Made by a program: the position numbers and the translations under genes. Shown piece by piece: positions 1-6,914 of a stretch of 10,878 bases of DNA. The stretch spans positions 1 to 10,878 of the forward strand of contig UQRY01000037.1 of assembly GCA_900543675.1 (NCBI GenBank). Reading direction: 5' to 3'. Numbering within the stretch: the stretch's first letter is position 1; the number at the start of each line of letters is the position of its first letter. Under the pieces are notes generated by a model, which was not told where the DNA came from, searched no databases, and worked only from the letters and a program-made list of their open reading frames with translations. The DNA comes from an uncultured Mycoplasmatota bacterium. GTDB taxonomy: Bacteria > Bacillota_I > Bacilli_A > RF39 > UBA660.

Positions 1-4
1 TTCC

Positions 5-565
5 TTACATATATATTAACATAAAAAACGCACAATTTCTCATGCGTTTATCCTGACTTTCTAACGCATATACTTTTCCTTTAGGCAAAGTCAAATCATC
101 ACCTTGCCGAACTTCAGTAGGAAAATCCTCAACCTCAATTACATAATTTCTAGTCGTACCAGAATCACCAATCCTATCACATGATTCATCACTAGAAGAA
201 TAATTATCACCACATTTTAAACATACATGAGAGTCATATTCATCTTTATCTGTCTTCTCTACAATTACAGTAGCATCACATTTTTTCCCATCTTCATCAT
301 CGATATCAGTAATATATTTATTGTTGATTAATTCGTCACCATTAATACTAATCGTACTTCCAATCTCACGAGGATATAATCTTCGATAATCAATTAGATA
401 ATCACGTGCAGAGTTTAACACACTATCTTCTAGTGAATGATAATATGTCTCCTTTCCTCTATTCATATATCCCATAACAGAGGGAATCGCAATTCCCAAC
501 AAAATTCCTAAAATCGTAATGGTGGCTAACAATTCAACTAAAGTAAACCCTTTTTTATTTTCCAT
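5..565 (-). CDS. Type IV prepilin-like protein (N-terminal methylation motif)
   Basis: This 186-residue protein begins with a class III prepilin signal: a short basic leader (MENKKG), cleavage expected after Gly6, Phe at +1, Glu at +5, and a hydrophobic helix at about residues 8-32. After cleavage and methylation by a prepilin peptidase, such proteins assemble into type IV pili or pseudopili on the cell surface. The body is polar and acidic, with four cysteines (96, 115, 118, 129), two of them in a CxxC. A stretch at about 143-170 (EDFPTEVRQGDDLTLP) resembles the start of a bacterial Ig-like repeat that breaks off. The last 15 or so residues are encoded inside a terminator-like hairpin, which suggests a frameshift or truncation near the end. 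The ATG follows an AAGGTAGGGG-type ribosome site. No other pilus genes are in view; the gene reads out of the window to the left. The prepilin call is firm, the exact role unknown. Confidence 0.85.
   Translation of the reverse strand: MENKKGFTLVELLATITILGILLGIAIPSVMGYMNRGKETYYHSLEDSVLNSARDYLIDYRRLYPREIGSTISINGDELINNKYITDIDDEDGKKCDATVIVEKTDKDEYDSHVCLKCGDNYSSSDESCDRIGDSGTTRNYVIEVEDFPTEVRQGDDLTLPKGKVYALESQDKRMRNCAFFMLIYM
23..49 (-). terminator. Intrinsic terminator overlapping the prepilin 3' end
   Basis: On the minus strand, AAACGCA (49-43) pairs perfectly with TGCGTTT (32-26) around a 10-base loop. The 3' arm runs directly into a TTTTTT tract (28-23). It lies inside the last codons of the prepilin frame, before the TAA at 5-7. 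A second copy of the pairing sequence (minus ATGCGTT, 69-63) could pair with the 5' arm instead. Confidence 0.5.
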
Positions 566-587
566 ACTACCCCTACCTTATCAATTA

Positions 588-616
588 CTATAATACAAGT
601 ATACTTACATATAAGA
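588..616 (-). promoter_or_regulatory. Candidate promoter of the prepilin gene
   Basis: On the minus strand a TATAGT -10 (593-588) lies 17 bases from a weak -35, CTTATA (616-611). A 10-base perfect palindrome, AAGTATACTT (598-607), fills the spacer and could be an operator. The placement just upstream of the prepilin ribosome site fits, but the -35 matches consensus at only half its positions. Confidence 0.3.
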
Positions 617-687
617 GGTATGACAGAAGAAACTTCAAAAATAAATATTACTTACATGAAACAAGATAAAAGAAAACACAGTATACA

Positions 688-720
688 AAAAGAATTGTAT
701 CTTTTTCATACAATTCTTTT
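688..720 (-). terminator. Intrinsic terminator after the endolysin gene
   Basis: A 13-bp perfect stem (AAAAGAATTGTAT at 688-700 with its complement at 708-720) encloses a 7-base loop and ends in a run of T on the minus strand. It starts 13 bases after the endolysin stop codon and separates the lysis cassette from the prepilin gene. Confidence 0.85.
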
Positions 721-733
721 ATTCATGTGACGT

Positions 734-1654
734 CTATTCCAAGTATAATTTAGTACCTGCTTGTAGATAAATTAAATATTTTCCCGTTTGACGACAAGTA
801 AAAATTAATCTAGGTTTTATTTCCTCCGGTTGATTTTCTTCAGGGGAAAGCGTTTTTGGATATAGAGTTATCCAACCTTCTTGATAAGCGATCCAATAAG
901 ACTCAATCTTATACCAATGATAACCATCCGCATCACTTTCTTCCGTATATGGATAAATACCCGGTTGAATGTATCCTAAAATTTCTCCTTGTAAATTAGG
1001 ATCACGACGAGCTCGTAAATTTGTAACCAGTACTTCTAATTGATCCACTGTAGAATCTCTAGGAACAGGAGTTCCCACATAACTAAGTTCATCTGGTATC
1101 TCTACCCAAGGAAGAGAACCGCCAAATACTTCTTTAGTAAAACTAGGATCTAAAAAGAAAACATCCTCTGGCGGAAGACATTCGCCTTTCATTACCCATT
1201 TATGATTACTATTTTCTATCCAAGTATCACAATATCCTTTCCCAGCTACAATATGAATATGATTACTTGATGCGCCATTCGAACCTTCGTGGCAAATTAC
1301 TTCACCTCGTTTAAATATATCCCCTACTTTAATCCGACTTAAATCTTGGTCATTGGAATGAGTAAGGGTCATAAACGCAACATCATTAAAGGTTGGTGCA
1401 ACAACCGGCGAAGTAGAAACCAACCAAATGGTATTGGTCACACTCGCATTACCTAATCCGCGAATCGCAGTCACCTGCATCTCATCACAAGGACAGTAAA
1501 TCGGATCCATACCACTATCTACCCCACCATCATCAATCGGATAATCACGATAATCCGTTGCCTGATACCAATGTGGTCGATGAGAAGTTTCTCCATGATA
1601 GCTTTGTGTAATTCTCATCGTTTTTAAGGGATAAATCATATAATTTTTACTCAT
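734..1654 (-). CDS. Phage-type endolysin: M23-like peptidase with SH3 domain
   Basis: This 306-residue protein has two recognisable parts. Residues about 5-145 resemble an M23/LytM-type zinc peptidase as found in phage endolysins of gut Firmicutes: the closing HxH motif is present (His132-Ile-His134, in NHIHIVAGKG), His99 may be the other catalytic His, and there is a CPCDEM segment at 54-59. The usual HxxxD zinc pair is not canonical; His25 or His28 with Asp34, Asp37 or Asp41 are candidates. Residues about 205-268 form a bacterial SH3 domain (LRARRDPNLQGEILGY ... HWYKI ... GWITLYP) that would bind the wall. No signal peptide is seen, which fits release through the holin encoded just upstream; the two genes overlap by 8 bases. 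The start is supported by GGGGAG seven bases before the ATG. The role is cleavage of peptidoglycan peptide cross-links. Family identity is good; activity is inferred. Confidence 0.8.
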   Translation of the reverse strand: MSKNYMIYPLKTMRITQSYHGETSHRPHWYQATDYRDYPIDDGGVDSGMDPIYCPCDEMQVTAIRGLGNASVTNTIWLVSTSPVVAPTFNDVAFMTLTHSNDQDLSRIKVGDIFKRGEVICHEGSNGASSNHIHIVAGKGYCDTWIENSNHKWVMKGECLPPEDVFFLDPSFTKEVFGGSLPWVEIPDELSYVGTPVPRDSTVDQLEVLVTNLRARRDPNLQGEILGYIQPGIYPYTEESDADGYHWYKIESYWIAYQEGWITLYPKTLSPEENQPEEIKPRLIFTCRQTGKYLIYLQAGTKLYLE

Positions 1655-2051
1655 AATGAATCTCCCCTATAATCTCTTCATCACTAGGCGCATTCGACTC
1701 TTCAGAAGAATCCTGTTGGCCATTATCGGTATCTGTAGCCGTACCGTTATCATCTGCCGGCTTACGAACAACTAAATCGGAATAAGAAGATAGCTTACCT
1801 TCTAAATTACGATAAATCGTATCCGCACCAATAAAACTAAAAAGACCTACCCATAAACTCTTAACATAGTCGATACTCGCAAACGTCATAGAAAAGAAAT
1901 ACCCAAACAACATATTGACGATAAAACTATAAAGCGTAATACAACGACTATTTCGACAAAACTTCTTTGTTTTCTGAATAAAAGCAACCGTTATCGTACT
2001 ACAGGCAATCGCAATTACTAATATTACTTGTAATAAATACCAATCTAACAT
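1647..2051 (-). CDS. Phage holin family protein
   Basis: This small membrane protein has about three hydrophobic segments (roughly residues 2-24, 37-58 and 62-79) and a polar, acidic C-terminal tail of about 40 residues, the usual build of a holin. The segment SLWVGLFSFIGADTIYRNLEGKL is typical of Firmicutes phage holins. Holins form membrane pores that let an endolysin reach the wall, and an endolysin gene follows directly with an 8-base overlap (ATGAGTAA). The frame is open to a GTG at 2060, but the ATG at 2051-2049 is preferred because GGTGAT, complementary to the 16S rRNA tail, sits just before it; that gives 134 residues. Upstream is a DUF3298 gene rather than tail genes, so the cassette seems to stand alone. 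The exact holin subfamily was not determined. Confidence 0.7.
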   Translation of the reverse strand: MLDWYLLQVILVIAIACSTITVAFIQKTKKFCRNSRCITLYSFIVNMLFGYFFSMTFASIDYVKSLWVGLFSFIGADTIYRNLEGKLSSYSDLVVRKPADDNGTATDTDNGQQDSSEESNAPSDEEIIGEIHYE

Positions 2052-2111
2052 AAACATCACCCACTATACTCTATGTACCATAAAGATTTTTGGTTGGTGC
2101 GTTTGTACCAA

Positions 2112-2816
2112 TTATCCCTTTTTTATTTTTTCATAAGGAATTAATACTTGAAATTCACCTGAACTATAAGGAGCTACCTGATAATGTTCAAAAAAGATAA
2201 GTATTCCTTGAGAAGTAAACACAAAATGAGAAAAATTCTCTAAAGTAGGTTTAGTCCCCTCAAACAACATCGAACTATTGACAATTCCCGGATTATCCAT
2301 TAATATTTCTCGACTATACCGAGAAAAAATAGACAATATCGCTGGATATTTCTTTTCAAGATCCGCAATAGAAATAATTCTTTCCTCTTCCTGATCAAAA
2401 ACTACCGTCCATAAAAAATGATTAGGATGAGCTCCACCAGTATCCATAAATATAGTAAACCTATAAGACACAAATGGTGGATATTCATATGTTTCATAAG
2501 AAATCATCAAGGAATACATTTGATCATTTTGAATGGTATCAGGAGAAAGTGACTGTTCAAAGTCATCGATATAATTCGTAATCATTTGTTGAATCTGTTG
2601 ATTAAGAACTTCATAATCGGTAACTGGATAAAAGACCTCTAAGAAATAAGGTTGTGATAAATCACTAGAACTAGAAGATAATTTCATCACTTCTTCATTA
2701 GAAACAGAAATACTCTCTCTAGCTAAAGGTAAAGAAGAAGTATCTTTCTTAAGCGCTAACCACACGAAAAAAAGGAGCAAGAAAACTCCAAAACACCATA
2801 TAAGCTTTTTCTTCAC
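2112..2816 (-). CDS. Membrane-anchored DUF4163/DUF3298 protein
   Basis: This 234-residue protein has a basic start and one hydrophobic segment (residues 5-22) with no lipobox cysteine, so it is probably anchored in the membrane with its body outside. After a serine-rich linker, residues about 55-120 match the DUF4163 pattern (FYPVTDYEVLNQQIQQMITNYI), and residues about 125-230 match DUF3298 (TGGAHPNHF ... FVFTSQGILIFFEHYQVAPYSSGEFQVLIPY). The same pair occurs in extracytoplasmic regions of RsiV-like anti-sigma factors and beside PdaC deacetylase domains, and is thought to bind cell-wall glycans. No sigma-binding or deacetylase domain is present here. The start is GTG, with GGTGAAG a few bases upstream. 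It lies 44 bases after cls and 60 before the holin, with no clear terminator between cls and it, so it may share the cls transcript. Confidence 0.75.
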   Translation of the reverse strand: MKKKLIWCFGVFLLLFFVWLALKKDTSSLPLARESISVSNEEVMKLSSSSSDLSQPYFLEVFYPVTDYEVLNQQIQQMITNYIDDFEQSLSPDTIQNDQMYSLMISYETYEYPPFVSYRFTIFMDTGGAHPNHFLWTVVFDQEEERIISIADLEKKYPAILSIFSRYSREILMDNPGIVNSSMLFEGTKPTLENFSHFVFTSQGILIFFEHYQVAPYSSGEFQVLIPYEKIKKG

Positions 2817-2860
2817 TATGCTTCACCAATACACTATATGTGAATCGATCATCAAAATTT

Positions 2861-4414
2861 CTACAATAGAGGAGAAAAAAACCTAAGTACTCTACCAACT
2901 GCTCGTTTCCAAAGTGGATAATGAAAAACATCAGATAGTTGAATTTTTTGACACTGTTTTAGTGTTTCTTGAAAATCACTTTCCATATGAGAAATCGCCT
3001 TTGTTTGGTAGAATAAGCAAGCACATTCAAAATGAAGATACAAACTACGATAATCTAGATTGATACTCCCTACTACCGCTTTTTCATCATCACTAACCAT
3101 CATCTTCGCATGAACAAATCCAGGCGTGTACTCATAAATCTTCACTCCATTCTGGATTAAATCAGCATAATAACTTCTACCCAAATAATAAATTAATTTC
3201 TTATCAGGAATATGAGGCATCATGATTACTACATCAACTCCCCTTTGCGCTGCATGAATCAATGCCGACATCAAAGAATAATCCAACACCAAATAAGGAG
3301 TCATAATATGAACATACTTCTTTGCTTGATTTAAAATATCTAAATAAATATTCTCTCCAATTGCCTGATTATCCAAAGGACTATCCCCAAAAGGAATCAC
3401 ATAACCATCCATTTTTAATTCTGATACCTCTCGACTATAACCTAAGTATTTTCCGTATTCTTCATAACCAGATGTAGAATCTACATTCCACATTTCCAAA
3501 AACATAATGGTAAAATTATCTACGGCTTCACCTTCAATTTTAACCGCATTATCTTTCCAAACACCAAACCGTTCTTTTTGATTAATATATTCATCCGCTA
3601 AATTCACTCCACCAGTATAAGCAACTCTACCATCTATTACACAGATTTTTCGATGATCACGATTATTCTGATGAGTAGAAACAACTGGTTTTATCGGCAT
3701 AAATTCTTTGCATAAAATTCCCATTTTCTTCAACTGCTTAGGATAATCATAAGGTAATAGTACAATAGAACACATTCCATCATACATGACTCTTACTTCA
3801 ACATTTTCTTTTACTTTTTCTTTAAGAATTTCTAAAATAGAGTCCCACATCTTACCTCGTCCGATGATAAAATACTCTAAGAAAATGAATTTCTTCGCCT
3901 TTTTCAATTCCATTAATAAATCCTGATATTTATCTTCCCCAAAAGGAAAATAACATGTATTTAATCCTCGATAAACGGGAAAGCCCGCAACTTGATGCAT
4001 ATAATGAACAGTACTAGCCATTAACTCATCCTGCTTTTTAATTTCCCTTACAACTTTCCCATTTTGAACAAGAAATTTCTTAGTCATTTTCCTCTCTTCT
4101 AATAATCGACGATGAATAGCTTTTACTCCAACTTGTGTATGGACAAAAAGATAAAGTAAAACACCTAAAACTGGCAAAGCTAAAATCGGAATAATCCAGG
4201 CAATTTTATAAGAAGGATTCTGATTCTTATTCAAAATATAAATAACAACGATAATACTTAATGTAGTGAAACCACCAAATAACCATACGATATATTCACT
4301 AAAAAAAGAGATGCCAATAAAAATAATCGCAATTTGTAAAGCTAGAGAACAAAGAGCCAAAGTAAAACGGCTAAAAACCAATCGAAACAAACCATGTAGT
4401 ATTTTCATAAGCAA
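2861..4414 (-). CDS. cls: Cardiolipin synthase (phospholipase D family)
   Basis: This 517-residue protein has the full bacterial Cls layout: two N-terminal membrane helices (about residues 15-37 and 41-61) and a third hydrophobic stretch (about 73-91), then two phospholipase D domains. The catalytic HKD motifs are both intact: HRKICVID near residue 253 and HAKMMVSD near residue 434, each followed by the usual glycine and asparagine (TGGVNLADEY, VGSINLDYRS). It joins two phosphatidylglycerol molecules into cardiolipin and glycerol at the cytoplasmic membrane. Length is normal for the family. The ATG is preceded by AAGGAGA. It sits 57 bases downstream of dedA, but dedA has its own terminator, so cls either relies on read-through or has a weak promoter in the A/T-rich gap that I could not place. 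DUF3298 follows on the same strand. Confidence 0.93.
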   Translation of the reverse strand: MLMKILHGLFRLVFSRFTLALCSLALQIAIIFIGISFFSEYIVWLFGGFTTLSIIVVIYILNKNQNPSYKIAWIIPILALPVLGVLLYLFVHTQVGVKAIHRRLLEERKMTKKFLVQNGKVVREIKKQDELMASTVHYMHQVAGFPVYRGLNTCYFPFGEDKYQDLLMELKKAKKFIFLEYFIIGRGKMWDSILEILKEKVKENVEVRVMYDGMCSIVLLPYDYPKQLKKMGILCKEFMPIKPVVSTHQNNRDHRKICVIDGRVAYTGGVNLADEYINQKERFGVWKDNAVKIEGEAVDNFTIMFLEMWNVDSTSGYEEYGKYLGYSREVSELKMDGYVIPFGDSPLDNQAIGENIYLDILNQAKKYVHIMTPYLVLDYSLMSALIHAAQRGVDVVIMMPHIPDKKLIYYLGRSYYADLIQNGVKIYEYTPGFVHAKMMVSDDEKAVVGSINLDYRSLYLHFECACLFYQTKAISHMESDFQETLKQCQKIQLSDVFHYPLWKRAVGRVLRFFSPLL

Positions 4415-4442
4415 TCTCCTTATTAAATTATTCTAAATAATG

Positions 4443-4470
4443 AAAAGAAGAAATTCGTATTTCTTCTTTT
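4443..4470 (-). terminator. Intrinsic terminator after dedA
   Basis: A 12-bp perfect stem (AAAAGAAGAAAT at 4443-4454 with its complement at 4459-4470) closes a 4-base loop right after the dedA stop codon. The minus-strand 3' arm ends in TTTT followed by T-rich sequence. The stem is A/T-rich, so it may leak into cls. Confidence 0.7.
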
Positions 4471-4471
4471 T

Positions 4472-5098
4472 TTAACGTCTTTTTTTCTTCTTATGAAGTC
4501 TTCCAAAATAAAACCAAGCAACAAAGGCTATAAAACCAATAACTAGAACGACCAACGTAATAGAAGCGTATTCACTGATAAAATCGACAATCTTTGTCCA
4601 ATTTTCTCCCATCTTACTACCTAGTATAACCAAAACGGTATTCCAAATCAATGTACCAATCGTTGTAAATAATAGAAACGAACGAATAGGCATATCACTC
4701 ATACCAGCTGGGATAGAAATTAAACTACGAACAATAGGAACGAAACGACAAAAGAACACTGCAACATTTCCACGTTCATCAAACCATTTATCGGCTTTTT
4801 CAATATCTTTTGGTTTCAATCTAAGTATCTTTCCTACTTTACCAGATACGATACTAATCAAACGTTCTTTATTCAGTAATTTACCAATAAAATATAAAAT
4901 AATCGCTCCAACCACTGAACCAATAGTCGCACTGATAATTACACCAACAACATGTAAAGAAGTATACGTTGTCATAAAGCCACCGAAAGCCAAAATAACT
5001 TCCGAAGGAATTGGTGGGAAAACATTTTCTAAAGCGACCAATAGCATAATTCCCAAATAGCCAAATTGATCCATAAAAGAAATAATTATTTCTTGCAT
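4472..5098 (-). CDS. DedA family membrane protein
   Basis: This integral membrane protein belongs to the DedA (SNARE-associated, VTT-domain) family, which includes flippases that return undecaprenyl phosphate or phospholipids across the cytoplasmic membrane. Hallmarks are the N-terminal ENVFPPIPSEVILAFGGF segment, the FCRFVPIVRSLISIPAG motif with its conserved arginines, and a late helix after the FTTIGTLIWNTVL segment. Hydrophobic helices run through most of its length, ending in a basic tail (HKKKKRR). A GTG at 5110 opens the frame, but the ATG at 5098-5096 is the better start: GAGG (5108-5105) sits six bases before it and overlaps the GTG. That gives 208 residues, normal for the family. 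A promoter at 5128-5155 precedes it and a terminator follows. Which lipid it handles cannot be told from sequence. Confidence 0.92.
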   Translation of the reverse strand: MQEIIISFMDQFGYLGIMLLVALENVFPPIPSEVILAFGGFMTTYTSLHVVGVIISATIGSVVGAIILYFIGKLLNKERLISIVSGKVGKILRLKPKDIEKADKWFDERGNVAVFFCRFVPIVRSLISIPAGMSDMPIRSFLLFTTIGTLIWNTVLVILGSKMGENWTKIVDFISEYASITLVVLVIGFIAFVAWFYFGRLHKKKKRR

Positions 5099-5127
5099 TA
5101 AAAACCTCACATTCTCATTATATTTCT

Positions 5128-5155
5128 ATCATAACATAACTACTTTAAAAAGCAA
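5128..5155 (-). promoter_or_regulatory. Promoter of dedA
   Basis: On the minus strand, TTGCTT (5155-5150) and TATGAT (5133-5128) are separated by 16 bases, a close sigma-A match about 30 bases before the dedA start. It lies just after the nagZ stop codon, so dedA need not depend on nagZ transcription. Confidence 0.55.
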
Positions 5156-5170
5156 AGAAGTATTACAAGA

Positions 5171-6529
5171 TTATTTGTCAAGTGGCATTAAATTCATTTG
5201 ATATTTCCAAGCAAGAATACGAAATACTGCATGATTAATTACATCTTCTGAAATAATTCCTTCTTGCACAGCTTGTAAAATTTCCTGATAGCTAGTAGCA
5301 TAATCCGTCACCATAATCAAATCATTACCTGCTAAAACTGCTTCTACAGCTGGATGATGGGTATATTCTTGAATAGCATTCATTGCAAGATCATCAGTCA
5401 TAATTACCCCAGTAAAGCCTAAATCTTCTCGAAGAATACGATGAGCTTCTTTAGATAAAGAAGCTGGATAAGTAGCATCCATACTTTTTACAATATTGTG
5501 AGAAACTAAAATACTAGGTACTCCTGCCTCAATTCCTGCTTCAAATGGTAAAAAATCTTGTTCTAAAAAAGTAGAAAAATCTCGTTCATCGATAGCGATA
5601 CCTTGATGAGTATCTTTATTATTTCCGTAACCTGGGAAATGTTTTAGTGTACAAGCTAATCCTTCTTCTTGATACCAAGTGACAACTTGTTCAACATAAT
5701 CAGCAGTATGAGTAGCATCTTGGCCAAAACTTCGAGAATAAATATAATCAGCCGGATCAGTAGAAACATCAGCAACTGGAGCCAAATTAATATTTAATCC
5801 CAATTCTTTTAATAGGGTCGCTTTATCTTTAGTATCTTGATGAATAGCTTCCATTCCGCCTTGTCGATATACATTCTGAGGAGATAAAAAACGTGATTCA
5901 GCAAGTAATGGATTACTACTGATTCTCACTACCGTACCACCCTCTTCATCTACAGCCATAAACAAAGGAAGCGATGAAGCTTCTTGAATTGTTTTAATCA
6001 TCTGTTGAACCTGTTCTTTTGTCTTATCTTTAAAGTCACGTCCGAATAAAACAAAGCCACCTAGATGATATTGTTGAACAGCATGGATAGCTTCTTCTTC
6101 CTCTAATCGAGCTAGAATCATCTGACCAACTTTTTCTTCCAAGCTTAATGTTTGTAACGTTTCGTAAGCAGAAACATAATAGTCTTGAAAAATACCATCA
6201 TCGCGATATTCCTTCGGAAGAGAAGAAAGTTCATCCAATTGAATAACTACTAATTTTGTCGCCATATTAATCTCAGGATAAGATTCTAACTTTTGATGAT
6301 AACTAATCTCTACCTGAGCATTCAACAACTGTTCTAATTCTTCGTCATAAGAAACATTAACTAAAGAAAATTGATATTTCTCATCGTCGCTCTGTAGAAT
6401 TATTAACTCATCATCGATATCTGTAATCGTTCCCTGAATAGAATATTCTTCTACTTGAAAAAAGGAACTAACACCTATTAATAATAAAATAATGATAATA
6501 AAAATAATTCCCATGAATACCTTTTTCAT
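5171..6529 (-). CDS. nagZ: Membrane-anchored beta-N-acetylhexosaminidase (GH3, NagZ type)
   Basis: This enzyme removes N-acetylglucosamine from muropeptides or other beta-linked amino sugars and works in cell-wall recycling. The GH3 N-terminal barrel covers about residues 105-450. It carries the NagZ signature KHFPGYGNNKDTHQG near residues 293-307, whose Asp-x-His pair is the catalytic acid/base dyad, and the nucleophile motif MTDDLAM near 376-382. As in NagZ, there is no large C-terminal GH3 domain. Residues about 5-24 form a hydrophobic anchor, so it acts outside the membrane, unlike cytoplasmic NagZ of Gram-negatives. Residues about 30-90 are a small, probably beta-rich domain (YSIQGTITDIDDELIILQSDD) I cannot name. 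The frame is open 13 codons further up, but GAGGAG (6541-6536) six bases before the ATG at 6529 fixes the start at 452 residues. No clear terminator follows. Confidence 0.9.
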   Translation of the reverse strand: MKKVFMGIIFIIIILLLIGVSSFFQVEEYSIQGTITDIDDELIILQSDDEKYQFSLVNVSYDEELEQLLNAQVEISYHQKLESYPEINMATKLVVIQLDELSSLPKEYRDDGIFQDYYVSAYETLQTLSLEEKVGQMILARLEEEEAIHAVQQYHLGGFVLFGRDFKDKTKEQVQQMIKTIQEASSLPLFMAVDEEGGTVVRISSNPLLAESRFLSPQNVYRQGGMEAIHQDTKDKATLLKELGLNINLAPVADVSTDPADYIYSRSFGQDATHTADYVEQVVTWYQEEGLACTLKHFPGYGNNKDTHQGIAIDERDFSTFLEQDFLPFEAGIEAGVPSILVSHNIVKSMDATYPASLSKEAHRILREDLGFTGVIMTDDLAMNAIQEYTHHPAVEAVLAGNDLIMVTDYATSYQEILQAVQEGIISEDVINHAVFRILAWKYQMNLMPLDK

Positions 6530-6582
6530 TGACTTCTCCTCTATCCTATTCAAAATTAGTATAACCAAAAATGGCTAGTAAC

Positions 6583-6611
6583 ATTATAACATACAATTAG
6601 AATATGATTAA
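6583..6611 (-). promoter_or_regulatory. Candidate promoter of nagZ
   Basis: A perfect TATAAT -10 on the minus strand (6588-6583) lies about 54 bases before the nagZ ATG, 17 bases from a poor -35, TTAATC (6611-6606). The -10 and its position make it the best promoter candidate for nagZ. Confidence 0.45.
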
Positions 6612-6914
6612 TAACCAATCAGAACAAAGAGAAAAAATAAATTTTTATATTCCAGTCACACATCTTGAAACATCACTTCATCAAAAAAACTGTTCTTATC
6701 TCCTAAAAATTTAATTCGTAATAAGCCATCACCAGAAATTCCTATTAATTGTAACATGAACACACTCACTAACTAAACACATTAAATTTCTATAACTTTT
6801 TATCTTTCCAACTTTCCAATTTTTCATTTTCTAATTGTTACTTCTTTTCCATTTAGAAAGTATGATGTTTCGTATAAAATAATTAAATATACTAAAAATA
6901 ATAGTGAGGATACT
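6612..6914. other. Intergenic stretch between nagZ and the sortase, no clear gene
   Basis: These roughly 300 very A/T-rich bases separate two divergently read genes. I see no RNA gene. On the minus strand there is a 33-codon open frame (6757-6656, starting MLQLIGISGDGLL) without a good ribosome site, and another short open stretch further up (YFLNGKEVTIRK) that ends at a stop; together they could be remains of a lost gene. A tandem pair of the 8-mer CTTTCCAA lies at 6804-6819. The sortase promoter should be near the right end (TATAAA or TATACT boxes between about 6875 and 6895), but no convincing -35 is visible. Confidence 0.4.

Noticed and set aside
2094..2111. TTGGT/ACCAA hairpin after the DUF3298 stop codon
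   Set aside because: Only 5 bp, with an 8-base loop and no T tract, so it is too weak to call a terminator.
2749..2931. A 60-codon minus-strand frame overlapping the DUF3298 and cls genes
   Set aside because: It lies across the ends of two well-supported genes in another frame, has no recognisable domain and is best read as a chance frame.
6804..6819. Tandem CTTTCCAA pair
   Set aside because: Only two short copies in A/T-rich spacer, with no sign of a larger array or a CRISPR-like spacing.
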